A stretch of 64,000 nt of DNA from Terrihalobacillus insolitus (GCF_028416575.1 NZ_JAMQKB010000006.1:1-64000); one strand, 5' to 3'. Shown: positions 1 through 9,646, numbered from the stretch's first letter. Numbers and translations: made by a program. The notes: a model not told the origin generated them from the sequence alone.

Positions 1-130
1 GGTTATAATGTTAATAATTGTAATCCAATTAGGGTGGGCTTAGTTCAGTATTGCCTTTTTTAAGTAACAACGCCTTCAAAGCAGCAAGGTTTATTAATAT
101 TTACCTTGACATAATACCGCTGCTCTATAC

Positions 131-1114
131 CTATACCTCTACTTCAACTTTTGCAAGCTTCTCTTGTTGTCGTTTATAACTCCAATGGTCATATGAGACC
201 GCAAACACGATAATTGCACCAGTAACTACCTTTTGCCAGAATGTATCAATTCTAGCCAATATCATTCCATTTTGCATGATCGCAAGCAATAGCACCCCTA
301 GCAGTGTCCCGTGAATGGACCCACGCCCACCGTGAATATTAGCGCCACCTAAAACAACAGCTGCGATAACAGTTAATTCTAGACCAATTAATCCATTTGG
401 ATCTACTGATCTTGTGTATGCTGTTTGTGCAATTGCAGCAACCCCTGCAAGTAGCCCCATATAAGCAAAGACAAAAAGTTTAACTTTTTTATAATCAATA
501 CCTACTCGAATAGAAGATTGTATATTTCCACCAATTGCGAGTACGGAACGTCCAATTAACGTATGTTTCAAGACAAACCAAGTAACTACCGAGACTACTG
601 CAAGCAGATAGATTAATATAGGTATTCCAAACAAGTCAAATTTGGCAAATGACATAAATGCAGTAGGAAAACTAGTACTATTAAGATACTGACCATTCGT
701 GATATATAAAACAAGACCAGAAATAATGTTTAATGTTCCGAGTGTAACAACGATTGCTGGTATTTCAATTTTTGAGACCAGATACCCATTGACCATTCCG
801 ATGAATAGTCCCAATAAAGGGGCAACTAGGAACAGTGCTACAATCGAGAACCAATTATCTGGTAAGAAAGAAAATAAACTCCCTATTGAAACAGAGACAG
901 CAGTAGTAATTGCAGCAACAGATACATCAATATCACTTGTTATGATAATAAGTGTCATTCCAATTGCTAGAATACCTATCACTACATTTCCTTCTATTAA
1001 ATCCAAAATGTTTTCTAGGGTGAAAAATACTGGGCTAACAAATGATAGTAGAATGCTCATTAATACGACAATAGCAAGTATGCTTATTTCTTTTTGTTTC
1101 AACAGTCCACGCAC
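131..1114 (-). CDS. Sugar ABC transporter permease (RbsC family)
   Basis: Inner-membrane permease of a ribose/rhamnose/AI-2-type carbohydrate importer, 327 aa with about nine or ten hydrophobic segments. The conserved RbsC-like cytoplasmic loop GANIHGGRGS lies near residue 260. The start codon is GTG, preceded by AGGGGG eight bases upstream, and the ribosome site overlaps the end of the ATPase gene, so the two are translationally coupled. It is the last gene of the minus-strand operon inside the window. A substrate-binding protein is not seen and may lie beyond base 1; a weak hairpin (85-108) follows the stop. The sugar cannot be told from the permease alone; ribose, allose/allulose or rhamnose are all possible. 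Confidence 0.85.
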   Translation of the reverse strand: MRGLLKQKEISILAIVVLMSILLSFVSPVFFTLENILDLIEGNVVIGILAIGMTLIIITSDIDVSVAAITTAVSVSIGSLFSFLPDNWFSIVALFLVAPLLGLFIGMVNGYLVSKIEIPAIVVTLGTLNIISGLVLYITNGQYLNSTSFPTAFMSFAKFDLFGIPILIYLLAVVSVVTWFVLKHTLIGRSVLAIGGNIQSSIRVGIDYKKVKLFVFAYMGLLAGVAAIAQTAYTRSVDPNGLIGLELTVIAAVVLGGANIHGGRGSIHGTLLGVLLLAIMQNGMILARIDTFWQKVVTGAIIVFAVSYDHWSYKRQQEKLAKVEVEV

Positions 1115-1117
1115 TGT

Positions 1118-2692
1118 TTATACCCCCTGACTTATCTGGCCAGAATCAGCAGGAACATCTGGTGTTTTGACATTTCCTCGGCCTTTTAGTGCATAATTCA
1201 TAATTTTTTCCTGAGTAGCCTCTTGAACTTTGAGCTCACCTGATATTCGCCCATGCCGCATAACAAGGATTCTATCACTAACAGAAAGAACTTCTGGAAG
1301 CTCTGATGAAATCATAATGACACCAATACCGTCTTCAGCTAGTCTTTTAATTAATTTGTGTATTTCCGTTTTTGCCCCTATATCAATCCCATTGGTCGGT
1401 TCATCAATAATAAGGATTTTTGGTTTCGTTGACAGCCATTTGGCAATTACAACCTTCTGCTGATTACCTCCTGATAGCTTCTCTGCCAACATTTGCGGTA
1501 GTGCTGGACGTACATCTAGAGTCTTTACATACTCATTCGCTATTTGAATTTCCTTTTTCCTATCAATCAATTTAAACTTGGTTCTGATTTTATTAATAAT
1601 GGGTAAGGAAATATTATTAATGATAGATTGCTTCAACACTAAACCTTGTGTCTGTCGCGCTTCAGGAATGTACGCAATTCCTTTCTTAACAGCATGCTGG
1701 GAGTTTTTAATTGTGACCTTTTCTCCGTAAATTTCAATCGTTCCTTCGTCCGGTTTATTGACCCCGAAGATCGCCTGCGCCAATTCAGTTCGCCCGGACC
1801 CTACTAAACCAGTAACGCCGAGCACTTCTCCTTTTTTTAATTCAAAGGATATATCCTTGAAATTACCTTGCTTTGATAGTCCGTCCAACTTAAAAATGGT
1901 TTCGCCTACATTTGGTTCCGATGTATTTCTATCGTATATAACCTCGCGACCTACCATTAGATTAATTAACTTTGACTCATCAATATCATTCGTATTATAA
2001 GACCCAACATATTTACCATCTCTTAACACGGTAAAGCGATTCGACACTCGGAACAATTCCTTTAATTTATGACTAATAAAAATAATGGAAATCCCCTGGT
2101 TTTTAAGCTTATCTACTACTTTATATAGTTTTTCCACTTCTCCCGAGGAAAGCGCAGATGTTGGCTCATCCATTACGATAAGTTTAGATTCAAATGCTAG
2201 TGCCCGCGCAATTTCTACAAGCTGTTGCTGGGCTATACTTAGGCGTTCTACACTTATATTTGGGTCAATGTTCACCTCTAATTCATCGAGTGCTTTTTTT
2301 GCAACTTGGTAAATGTTCTTCCATTCCACTTTTTTCCAAGGTCTTTTATTGCTATCTCTTCCAATATAAATGTTTTCAGCAACAGATAAGTTAGGAAACA
2401 AGCTAAGATCCTGGTAGATGATCGATATTCCTTTGTTTGTTGCATCTAAAGGCTTCGTTATTTCTGCCTTTTCACCCTCAAAATAAAATTCCGCTCCAGA
2501 ATCAGGATAATAAATACCTGCTAAAATTTTGATAAGTGTAGATTTACCAGCACCATTTTCGCCAATTAGTGCATGAACCTCACCTTTTTTAACCTCTAGC
2601 TGTACATTATCTAAGGCTTTAACACCTGGAAACGTTTTGCTTATATTTTTCATTTGCAACAAATATTCAGTCAAAACGGTTGCCCCCTTCAT
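1118..2692 (-). CDS. Sugar ABC transporter ATPase, duplicated NBD (RbsA family)
   Basis: Energises the sugar importer formed with the adjacent permease. The protein has two nucleotide-binding domains. The first has Walker A GENGAGKST at residues 44-52. The second has the degenerate Walker A GLVGSGRTEL and a signature LSGGNQQKV, the usual RbsA/XylG arrangement; 524 aa is slightly long for the family. The annotated ATG overlaps the stop of the kinase gene (TAATG). A TTG at codon 7, spaced well behind AAGGGGG, is an equally good start and would give 518 aa. It lies between kinase and permease with almost no gaps, so all are one transcript. Confidence 0.9.
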   Translation of the reverse strand: MKGATVLTEYLLQMKNISKTFPGVKALDNVQLEVKKGEVHALIGENGAGKSTLIKILAGIYYPDSGAEFYFEGEKAEITKPLDATNKGISIIYQDLSLFPNLSVAENIYIGRDSNKRPWKKVEWKNIYQVAKKALDELEVNIDPNISVERLSIAQQQLVEIARALAFESKLIVMDEPTSALSSGEVEKLYKVVDKLKNQGISIIFISHKLKELFRVSNRFTVLRDGKYVGSYNTNDIDESKLINLMVGREVIYDRNTSEPNVGETIFKLDGLSKQGNFKDISFELKKGEVLGVTGLVGSGRTELAQAIFGVNKPDEGTIEIYGEKVTIKNSQHAVKKGIAYIPEARQTQGLVLKQSIINNISLPIINKIRTKFKLIDRKKEIQIANEYVKTLDVRPALPQMLAEKLSGGNQQKVVIAKWLSTKPKILIIDEPTNGIDIGAKTEIHKLIKRLAEDGIGVIMISSELPEVLSVSDRILVMRHGRISGELKVQEATQEKIMNYALKGRGNVKTPDVPADSGQISQGV

Positions 2693-3639
2693 TACCTTGA
2701 TTTCTCTAATTTTGTTTGTGAAATATTCTTTTCTTCACAAAACTTATTCACTTCATCAAGTGTAGGAATTCCTGTTTGAGCACCAAGCTTTGTAACCTTT
2801 AATGCTCCAACAATTGTAGCGTACTCAACTGCTGACACGAGATCTTTTCCTGTCGCAATACCACAAGCCAATGCACCAGCAAATGCGTCACCAGCACCAA
2901 CGGTATCAACAGGTTTTACAGGAATAGCTTTGACATATTCCCATTGACCAGATTGATAGACCAATGACCCTTTTTCAGCCATTTTAATGATAGAATTCTT
3001 TACCCCCATTTTTTCGAACGTTCGAGCAGCGTGTAACGCACTTTCGATGTCATTCACTTCTATTCCAATCATGTGCTTAGTTTCTTGCCGATTTGGTGTA
3101 ATAACGTCAGCATATTCTAACGCTTTCATGGTTATCCCTTCCGCTGGAGCAGGATCAAGTATGATGTACATCCCTTTTTCTTTTGCAATTTGCATGGCTC
3201 TAATTACTGTTTCTTGCGGAACTTCCATTTGAACTAAAAGTACTTTGCTTTCTTGTAATTTAAAAAAAGCGTTTTCAATATCAGCTGGAAGTAGGTCGTC
3301 ATTTGCTCCTTTTAAAACCAACATTGTATTTTCCGCGGTTTGATCGATTGTTATGATAGCAGTACCAGTTGCGAACTCATTTGATCGTTTAATAAATTTT
3401 GTTGTGACATTGTTTTTTTTCAACGTATTGATTACATTGTCTCCGTATAAATCTTGGCCAACAGATCCAATAATGTTCACTTTTTCGCCTAATTTGGCAA
3501 CTGCTGTTGCTTGATTACCACCTTTTCCACCAGGTAAGAATTCTATTTTTTTGCCAAATATCGTTTCTCCCCTTAGTGGGTAATCATCAGTGAGAGCAAC
3601 GATATCAGTGTTAATACTCCCTACTACCGTTATACACAT
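2692..3639 (-). CDS. rbsK: PfkB-family sugar kinase, ribokinase-like
   Basis: ATP-dependent kinase that would phosphorylate the imported sugar in the cytoplasm. Family marks are the N-terminal GGKGGNQA box (residues 37-44) and the C-terminal DTVGAGDAF box with catalytic Asp251; 315 aa fits ribokinase. It overlaps the ABC ATPase gene by one base and follows the epimerase gene. The kinase-epimerase-ABC set could serve D-ribose, but the epimerase resembles allulose-6-phosphate epimerases too, so D-allulose/D-allose use is an alternative. The PfkB assignment is firm; the exact substrate is inference. Confidence 0.8.
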   Translation of the reverse strand: MCITVVGSINTDIVALTDDYPLRGETIFGKKIEFLPGGKGGNQATAVAKLGEKVNIIGSVGQDLYGDNVINTLKKNNVTTKFIKRSNEFATGTAIITIDQTAENTMLVLKGANDDLLPADIENAFFKLQESKVLLVQMEVPQETVIRAMQIAKEKGMYIILDPAPAEGITMKALEYADVITPNRQETKHMIGIEVNDIESALHAARTFEKMGVKNSIIKMAEKGSLVYQSGQWEYVKAIPVKPVDTVGAGDAFAGALACGIATGKDLVSAVEYATIVGALKVTKLGAQTGIPTLDEVNKFCEEKNISQTKLEKSR

Positions 3640-3665
3640 ATGTCATCATCTCTCTTCTGAATATA

Positions 3666-4355
3666 TTAAGAGTTCATTTTATTCGTTGACGTAAGTTCCT
3701 CTATAAAACTAGTTAATTTTTGCATTGCGTTTTCTAGAGCCTGATCTTTTTTAAATAAACAGGACGTTCCACAGACGAGCATCTCAGCTCCCCTTTCAAC
3801 TACCTCAGGAATGGTTTCATAGCTTATATTTCCATCAACCTGTATGACGACCGAAGCATTTTTTTTGTTTATTTCATTTTTTAACTTTTCAATTTTCTGT
3901 AGTGTTGCGGGAATGAATTTTTGACCTGCAAAACCTGGGTTTACAGTCATAAGTGTTACATAATCCATTACATCCCAAACATAATCAAGTGTATTAAGTG
4001 GTGTGGCTGGATTGAGGGCAACTCCCGCCTTCAATCCTAAAGCATGTATGGATTGTAATGTCCTTTCTAAATGCGTTGTTGCCTCGGCATGAACGGAAAT
4101 CATGTCTGCACCAGCATCCGAAAATAGTTGGATATAGTTTTCAGGTGAATCAACCATTAAATGAACATCAAATGGCAGATTCGTATGATCCCGTAAATCT
4201 TTTAAAATATCGGGTCCCATCGTGAAATTAGGAACAAATGATCCATCCATAACATCAAAGTGAAAAAAATCTACTTTTGAATGATCAAGGCGAATAACCG
4301 TTTCTTGTAATTTCCCCATATCCGCACACATTAACGATGGTCCAATCGTTATCAT
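3666..4355 (-). CDS. Ribulose-phosphate / allulose-6-phosphate 3-epimerase family
   Basis: TIM-barrel epimerase of the Rpe family, first gene of the sugar ABC operon. Metal and catalytic residues are visible as His32-x-Asp34, His65 and Asp174, together with DVMDG and the phosphate-gripping GTS motif near residue 196. GTSxLF and the PSLMCAD start resemble AlsE (allulose-6-phosphate epimerase) as much as Rpe, which suggests a catabolic rather than a housekeeping role. The longer reading from GTG at 4364 is rejected because GGGGA is nine bases upstream of the ATG at 4355 but touches the GTG. Two cre-like boxes lie upstream. Confidence 0.8.
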   Translation of the reverse strand: MITIGPSLMCADMGKLQETVIRLDHSKVDFFHFDVMDGSFVPNFTMGPDILKDLRDHTNLPFDVHLMVDSPENYIQLFSDAGADMISVHAEATTHLERTLQSIHALGLKAGVALNPATPLNTLDYVWDVMDYVTLMTVNPGFAGQKFIPATLQKIEKLKNEINKKNASVVIQVDGNISYETIPEVVERGAEMLVCGTSCLFKKDQALENAMQKLTSFIEELTSTNKMNS

Positions 4356-4398
4356 CTCTATCACTCCCCATTGCCAAACAACTTAATTCTTGTATTTT

Positions 4399-4412
4399 TG
4401 AAATCGTTAACA
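4399..4412. promoter_or_regulatory. cre-like CcpA box
   Basis: TGAAATCGTTAACA matches the catabolite-responsive element pattern TGWAANCGNTNWCA. It sits about 45 bases upstream of the epimerase start, so glucose repression of the sugar operon by CcpA is likely. Confidence 0.55.
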
Positions 4413-4436
4413 AAAACCAATTAGTTGATAATACTT

Positions 4437-4449
4437 CTTATGTTTATTT
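4437..4449 (-). promoter_or_regulatory. Operator-like motif shared with rhaEW promoter
   Basis: On the minus strand this reads AAATAAACATAAG. A near-identical AAACAAACATAAG lies at 11731-11743 just upstream of rhaEW. A DeoR-type -35-like TTGACC lies further upstream at 4471-4466. The shared word suggests that both transcripts answer to the same DeoR regulator; this is inference from sequence alone. Confidence 0.35.
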
Positions 4450-4531
4450 TAAACAAAACCAAATCGGTCAATAAAACAACATTCAAAGTGTAAAATTTAA
4501 TAGTAAACTATTTTTGAAATTGTAAAACATT

Positions 4532-4545
4532 TGAAACCGTTACCA
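4532..4545. promoter_or_regulatory. Second cre-like CcpA box
   Basis: TGAAACCGTTACCA fits the cre consensus with one weak end position. It lies 177 bases upstream of the epimerase start. Two boxes in one promoter region are common in strongly repressed sugar operons. Confidence 0.5.
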
Positions 4546-4761
4546 ATCATTTAACTTGAACTTATTATAGCATATTACTTTTGTAAATCAACATTTTTTG
4601 TGGTATTTATTTCTGTAATTTATCGAAGTGTTGGTATTACATAGAAATTCCCGTGTTTTTTTGAGGAAAATAGTTGGAAAAACCATATTTTTATCTTACT
4701 TTTACAGTTTAACCACTATGGAGAGTATTTTGAGACAAATCATCTTTAGTAGGATTTATCC

Positions 4762-4792
4762 ACTAAAAAAACACTACGATTAGTAGTGTTTT
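4762..4792 (-). terminator. Terminator after first DeoR gene
   Basis: Stem AAAACACTAC / GTAGTGTTTT (4768-4777 with 4783-4792) with a 5-base loop, followed on the minus strand by a T run. It separates the DeoR gene from the sugar ABC operon. The remaining intergenic stretch 4365-4761 holds the cre boxes and probable promoter. Confidence 0.75.
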
Positions 4793-4809
4793 AATTTCCA
4801 ACCCATATA

Positions 4810-5607
4810 TTATTTATCACCAACGAGCACTTTTATCCCAATATTATTAAAATCCCTAATTTGATTGATTGACACTTTATTATCTGTTATTAGATAATCT
4901 ACTTCTTTGACATCGCATAAACGAAATAAAGATTTCTGACCGAATTTACTATTATCTGCTAATAGGAATAACTTTTCAGAAATAGAAAGAAGTTGTTTTT
5001 TAACCAATGCCTGCGCTTCATGTATTTCACTTATTCCTCTTTTAAGATCAACACCCATACACGAAAAAAAGAACTTATCAACGTGATAATCCTGAATAAC
5101 CCGTTCAGCAAAGTTGCCTACCAGAGACATCGATTCTTCTGAAAGGTAACCCCCAATTAAAATCACTTGAATATTAGGGTTATTTGCTAACTCTAATGTT
5201 ACTCCGATAGAGTTTGTAATGATCGTTAACTCCTTGCCTTTTAAATGTTTCGTCATTTGCAAGCCTGTTGTGCTAGCATCAATGGCAATAATATCCCCAT
5301 TTTCTACATACGATGCTGCTTTTTGCGCTATAACGTTTTTTTCCTGTATATTAGTCTGTTGCCTCTTTAATACTGGAATTTCAAGCGGTTCTTCACTATT
5401 CTTTACTGCTCCACCATGAATTCGATGTAGAAGGCCCTCTGACTCTAAACGTTCCAAATCTCTTCTTATTGTTTCTTCACTTACATGAAATTGTTTGCTT
5501 AATTCCGATACCCTAACAGACCCATGTTTTTCTAAAAGATCACCTATTTCGCGCTGTCGTTCATTCAGAAACACAATCATTTTTGTGTGATTACTGTCTT
5601 TGTTCAT
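4810..5607 (-). CDS. DeoR-family transcriptional regulator
   Basis: Cytoplasmic sugar-responsive repressor. The N-terminal DeoR winged helix-turn-helix (VRVSELSKQFHVSEETIRRD, about residues 28-47) is followed by a DeoRC sensor domain related to phosphosugar isomerases. The start is taken as ATG 5607 because AAGG is ten bases upstream; a GTG at 5616 has no room for a ribosome site. It is a single-gene transcript ending at the hairpin 4762-4792. It lies between the rhamnose operon and the kinase/epimerase/ABC operon and most likely controls the latter. Confidence 0.85.
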   Translation of the reverse strand: MNKDSNHTKMIVFLNERQREIGDLLEKHGSVRVSELSKQFHVSEETIRRDLERLESEGLLHRIHGGAVKNSEEPLEIPVLKRQQTNIQEKNVIAQKAASYVENGDIIAIDASTTGLQMTKHLKGKELTIITNSIGVTLELANNPNIQVILIGGYLSEESMSLVGNFAERVIQDYHVDKFFFSCMGVDLKRGISEIHEAQALVKKQLLSISEKLFLLADNSKFGQKSLFRLCDVKEVDYLITDNKVSINQIRDFNNIGIKVLVGDK

Positions 5608-5813
5608 CGCATTCACGCCTTCAGTATATTTTTTATAAATGTGATATTGTTAGCTAATTTACCATTTAAGCCACATAAAAACAACATTTTATTTGGTTAT
5701 TGGTTTTGTAAATGTGGTCATTTGATTGTTGGCAGATGTGTGATTTCATTAAAATGAAAATTTCTTTTTATACTCTACTACCATCATAGCGAATAACTGT
5801 TCACATTATCAAC

Positions 5814-5837
5814 TAGATTGTTCCGACCAACAAACTA
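5814..5837. promoter_or_regulatory. Palindrome upstream of DeoR gene
   Basis: TAGATTGTT CCGACC AACAAACTA is an inverted repeat with eight of nine arm positions paired. It lies in the 295-base gap between the two DeoR genes. It could be an autoregulatory operator or a transcript-end structure; its sequence is unlike the AAACATAAG motif near the sugar genes. Confidence 0.3.
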
Positions 5838-5856
5838 TTTTCGAATATTATATATT

Positions 5857-5899
5857 AAAAAACCCCTTGAGCCACTAAAATGGACGCAAGGGTTTTTTT
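5857..5899 (-). terminator. Terminator of the rhamnose operon
   Basis: AAAAAACCCCTTG (5857-5869) pairs with CAAGGGTTTTTTT (5887-5899). On the minus strand a T run follows the stem, just after the stop of the second DeoR gene. Confidence 0.8.
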
Positions 5900-5902
5900 A
5901 GG

Positions 5903-6667
5903 TTATACCGTTGTAATCTTGAGTGATGTTTCCTTTATTTTCAAATAAGTCGTTTCATCTACGTTACTATCGGTGATGATTTGATCAATCTTATCTATGT
6001 TTTCAATATATGAAAAGTCCTGTACTCCAAATTTACTATGATCTACCATGACATAGACAAAGTCTGCTATTCCAATCATCTTTCTCTTAATTCGAGCTTG
6101 CTGCTCATCCGACTCACTTATTCCACGATTAAAGTGTAATCCTTTACACGAAATAAAGGCTTTGTTTACATGGTAAGTACTTAATGAATTTTCTGCTAAA
6201 GGCCCTACATAGGAAAGGGACTTGGCTAGGAGAAGACCACCCGTTGATATAACTGTAATTTGTTTTTTTGTACTCAGCTCAATAGCAACTTTGATTGAGT
6301 TTGTTAAGATTGTCAATGGAATATCTGGTAAATGTCTTGCCATGTACCAAGCGGTTGAGCTGGCATCCAATATAATTTTTTCTCCTATATTCACATGTTT
6401 TACAGCTTCTACTGCAATTTCCTTTTTCTCTTTAACATGTATGATTTCTCTTTCTGCTAATGGCAACTCGGGTGAATTGTTTATATCCTTAACACTAATG
6501 GCTCCACCGTGACTTCTAGCAAGCTTCCCTTTACTTTCCAGTCTTTCTAAATCTCTACGAATGGTCTCCTCGGTTACAGAGAAAATATGACTGAGTTCTG
6601 TTACTCGGATGCTTTGTTGTTTATTAACTAGATCCACAATTTTTTGTTGCCTTTCTGCAACTAGCAT
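5903..6667 (-). CDS. rhaR: DeoR-family regulator of rhamnose genes
   Basis: Repressor with N-terminal DeoR winged helix (IRVTELSHIFSVTEETIRRD) and C-terminal sugar-phosphate sensor. It lies directly downstream of rhaB and is followed by the operon terminator. In Bacillus subtilis the rha operon likewise carries a DeoR-type RhaR that responds to rhamnulose-1-phosphate, so the same role is inferred here. The start is set at ATG 6667 behind GAGAGG; the longer reading to 6706 would run 22 bases into rhaB. It is a paralogue of the neighbouring DeoR gene (4810-5607). Confidence 0.8.
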   Translation of the reverse strand: MLVAERQQKIVDLVNKQQSIRVTELSHIFSVTEETIRRDLERLESKGKLARSHGGAISVKDINNSPELPLAEREIIHVKEKKEIAVEAVKHVNIGEKIILDASSTAWYMARHLPDIPLTILTNSIKVAIELSTKKQITVISTGGLLLAKSLSYVGPLAENSLSTYHVNKAFISCKGLHFNRGISESDEQQARIKRKMIGIADFVYVMVDHSKFGVQDFSYIENIDKIDQIITDSNVDETTYLKIKETSLKITTV

Positions 6668-6684
6668 GATATAAGCCTCTCTTT

Positions 6685-8157
6685 CTAACAGCCTAGAATC
6701 TTGCAAAATGTCTGATAGCCTTCATCCCATACATCTTTATCCTTTGGCTGATAGCTTTTAATTGGAAATGATCCTCTTACTAACTCTCTTGCTTCTTTTA
6801 ATGATTTAATACGACCTAGACCTTCAAATTGAACCAATATATTCCCAATAGAAGATGCTTCAATTGGACCAGCTAAAACTGGCCGGTTAATAGCATTTGA
6901 AGTAAATTGACACAACAATGTGTTTTGAATACCCCCACCAACCATGTGTAGCCCATTATATTTCACTTCTGTTAGTGATTCCAATTTTTCTAGAACAAAT
7001 CGATATTTCATCGCAAGACTATCAAGAATACAACGTATGATCTCAGCTTTAGTATGTGGAACAGCTTGATTGGTTTGTAAACAGAAGTTCTGTATCTGCT
7101 TTGGCATATGGAGTGGATTTATGAACATAGCATCGTCTGGATCAATAAGTGATCGAAATGGCTTAGCAGTCGTAGCCAATTCGTTTTGCTCATCAAATGA
7201 AATGGGATCCCCTTCTTTTTCCCAAGTCCTGTGACATTCTTGAATAATCCATAATCCCATTATATTTTTTAATAATCGAAATGTATCATTTACACCGCCC
7301 TCATTTGTTACATTCCACTCAAAAGCCAATTGATTTATAATCGGCTCTTTTACTTCTGTACCTAATAAAGACCATGTTCCACAACTCAAATAAGCATACT
7401 CTTCATTTGAAGCAGGGACTGCAGCTATAGCAGATGCCGTATCATGCTCTCCAACTGTAAGAACAGGAATAGTAGTTGACAGACCCAATTCATTACATAT
7501 AGATGGCGTTAATTCCCCCACCTTAGTTCCTGGTTTTACGGGCCTTAAGAATATTTCGGTTGGCAAATCTAGCGTTTTTAATATATCTTCATCCCAATTA
7601 CCTTGAGTAGGATTATACAATTGTGTTGTTGTGGAGTTAGTATATTCGCTATGTTTTTCACCTGTTAAAAAATACCTTAACAAATCGGGTATCATTAGTA
7701 ATGTATCTGCTTCCTTAAGAGCAATTGATTTTGCCTTTTTCATAGCATAGAGGTGGTAGATTGTATTAATTTGCATAAATTGGATACCCGTTTTAAAAAA
7801 AATCTCTTCTTTCGTTATTTTATTGTGGATTTCCTCTATCATTCCACTTGTATGGAGATCCCTATAATGATAAGGGTTTGCCAGAAGTTCTCCATTCTTA
7901 TCGATTAATCCGAAATCAACTGCCCATGAATCAATCGCCAAGCTTTCAATATCTGTATACCCAAGACGACGAGCCTTCAAAATCCCTTGTTTAATCTCAT
8001 AAAATAAACGGAGAATATCCCAATGGAGGTGGTCCCCTATTTGGACAGGATCGTTAGAAAATCGATGTATTTCTCTAATTTTTAGTGTATTATTCTCGAG
8101 CTGTCCGATTATACCTCTACCACCGCTTGCACCAAGATCGAATGCCAAAACAGTCAC
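6685..8157 (-). CDS. rhaB: Rhamnulokinase
   Basis: FGGY-family kinase that phosphorylates L-rhamnulose to L-rhamnulose-1-phosphate with ATP. The N-terminal phosphate loop LAFDLGASGGRG is at residues 4-15. SWAVDFGLID carries the family's catalytic Asp, and GGGIQNTLLCQ near residue 400 is the adenosine-contacting motif. 490 aa is normal for RhaB. The GTG start overlaps the TGA stop of rhaA (GTGA), so the two are translationally coupled. Confidence 0.92.
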   Translation of the reverse strand: MTVLAFDLGASGGRGIIGQLENNTLKIREIHRFSNDPVQIGDHLHWDILRLFYEIKQGILKARRLGYTDIESLAIDSWAVDFGLIDKNGELLANPYHYRDLHTSGMIEEIHNKITKEEIFFKTGIQFMQINTIYHLYAMKKAKSIALKEADTLLMIPDLLRYFLTGEKHSEYTNSTTTQLYNPTQGNWDEDILKTLDLPTEIFLRPVKPGTKVGELTPSICNELGLSTTIPVLTVGEHDTASAIAAVPASNEEYAYLSCGTWSLLGTEVKEPIINQLAFEWNVTNEGGVNDTFRLLKNIMGLWIIQECHRTWEKEGDPISFDEQNELATTAKPFRSLIDPDDAMFINPLHMPKQIQNFCLQTNQAVPHTKAEIIRCILDSLAMKYRFVLEKLESLTEVKYNGLHMVGGGIQNTLLCQFTSNAINRPVLAGPIEASSIGNILVQFEGLGRIKSLKEARELVRGSFPIKSYQPKDKDVWDEGYQTFCKILGC

Positions 8158-9374
8158 CAGCTAGCCCCACCTTTACCTCTCGAAAGAATTTTATTTCCGT
8201 AATCACTTTCCAAATATGCTTCCATTGGATCTGCCGGAATACCCATTTCTTCTCTAACAGCCTGAAGGAGCGGTGTAACATCTACTTCAAAAGCTTTTCT
8301 CACTTCATGTTCAGCAGCTAATACATCTTGATCTTGTTGTGCCTTTTTCACTTTGTCAAGGTTGATAAGTAGCGCCTTTGCATACAAAGTTTGTACATTC
8401 GTGATCGACCTGATCATTGCAGGTATTTTAGGCTCCAAATTGTGACATTGATCAAGCATATAGGCTATATTGTTTGCATTATGCCTTACTTCAGGGTCAT
8501 CATCTACAAGCGCAGTGACAATTTGATAAAAGGTTAGAAATAACTCATACGGATTATGCGCTGCTGCTATTAAATCATCATCAGCATACTTTCTGCTATT
8601 AAAGTGAAAACCGCCCAACCTCTTCTCATCTAAAAGATAGGCTACAATATGTTCAATGTTCGTCCCTTGAGGATGGTGGCCGGTATCAACTAAAACTTCT
8701 GCTTTAGCTCCTAGCTTTTGAGCCATATTAAATGACATACCCCAATCTGCTAAATCTGTATGATAGAATGCTGGTTCAAAAAATTTATATTCGATCAACA
8801 TTCGCATATTGTCATCTAGGCTTTGATACATTTCAGCAAGACATTCATACATCCAATGTTTTCGTTTCCGAATATCTGCCTGTCCAGGATAGTTCGTCCC
8901 ATCTGCAAACCAAAGGCTAATGTCTCTCGAATCTACCATCTTTGCTATCTCAACACATTCTAATAAATGGTCTGTTGCTTTACGGCGAACAGCAGCATCT
9001 GAATTGGTAATACTACCAAATTTATAATCATCATCCTGAAATAGATTGGGGTTAACTGCACCAATTGCAATCCCAAGGTCTTCAGCATGTTGTTTTAAAC
9101 TGCTGAAATTGTCTACTTTATCCCAAGGAATATGAATTGCAACACTTGGGCTAATACCAGTGTATTTATGAACCTGTGCCGCATCTTCCAATTTCTCATA
9201 AGAATTTCTCGGTATTCCCTCTTGTTGAAATACTTTAAATCGGGTTCCAGAATCGCCATATCCCCATGAAGGAGTTTCAACTTTAAGTGATTTTAAGTTT
9301 TCCTTTACTATCCTCAAATCAATACCTCGTGCTTGTTGCTGCTGCTCAAAAACAGCATACCACTTATCCATCAT
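8154..9374 (-). CDS. rhaA: L-rhamnose isomerase (Pseudomonas/Bacillus type)
   Basis: Converts L-rhamnose to L-rhamnulose; TIM-barrel metal enzyme. VDTGHHPQGTN and FHFNSRKYADDDL carry the expected His/Asp metal ligands of the RhaI-type isomerases. ATG 9374 is chosen because GGAG lies nine bases upstream; the upstream TTG at 9389 would itself use part of that GGAG. This gives 406 aa, close to the family length. It lies between rhaEW and rhaB. Confidence 0.92.
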   Translation of the reverse strand: MMDKWYAVFEQQQQARGIDLRIVKENLKSLKVETPSWGYGDSGTRFKVFQQEGIPRNSYEKLEDAAQVHKYTGISPSVAIHIPWDKVDNFSSLKQHAEDLGIAIGAVNPNLFQDDDYKFGSITNSDAAVRRKATDHLLECVEIAKMVDSRDISLWFADGTNYPGQADIRKRKHWMYECLAEMYQSLDDNMRMLIEYKFFEPAFYHTDLADWGMSFNMAQKLGAKAEVLVDTGHHPQGTNIEHIVAYLLDEKRLGGFHFNSRKYADDDLIAAAHNPYELFLTFYQIVTALVDDDPEVRHNANNIAYMLDQCHNLEPKIPAMIRSITNVQTLYAKALLINLDKVKKAQQDQDVLAAEHEVRKAFEVDVTPLLQAVREEMGIPADPMEAYLESDYGNKILSRGKGGASW

Positions 9375-9534
9375 CCTTTTCATCTCCAATACCAGAATTT
9401 GTGATTAAGTATCTAAAGGTCGGTAAAACATAATAGACTCCTGTTTATAAAGCAAAAATTTAGTGATTGCCGAGACTATAAAGGCGACAGTAGATCCGTA
9501 GTTCTACAGGAATGGCATAAAAACCCTTGCACTT

Positions 9535-9571
9535 ATAAGATAAGAAAGGATTTTATCCTTTTTTATCTTAT
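9535..9571. terminator. Long inverted repeat between rhaEW and rhaA
   Basis: ATAAGATAAGAAAGGA and TCCTTTTTTATCTTAT form a 16-bp stem with one mismatch and a 5-base loop. It sits in the 272-base gap between rhaEW and rhaA. It may be a leaky terminator or RNA stabiliser that sets different levels of the aldolase and the downstream genes. The rest of the gap shows no gene. Confidence 0.5.
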
Positions 9572-9646
9572 TGAAAAGGAATCTATTAGCTTTATCATTT
9601 ATCACGGTGCAACCTTCGAAGTTCCACCGCTGTTATCGTTTTGTTT

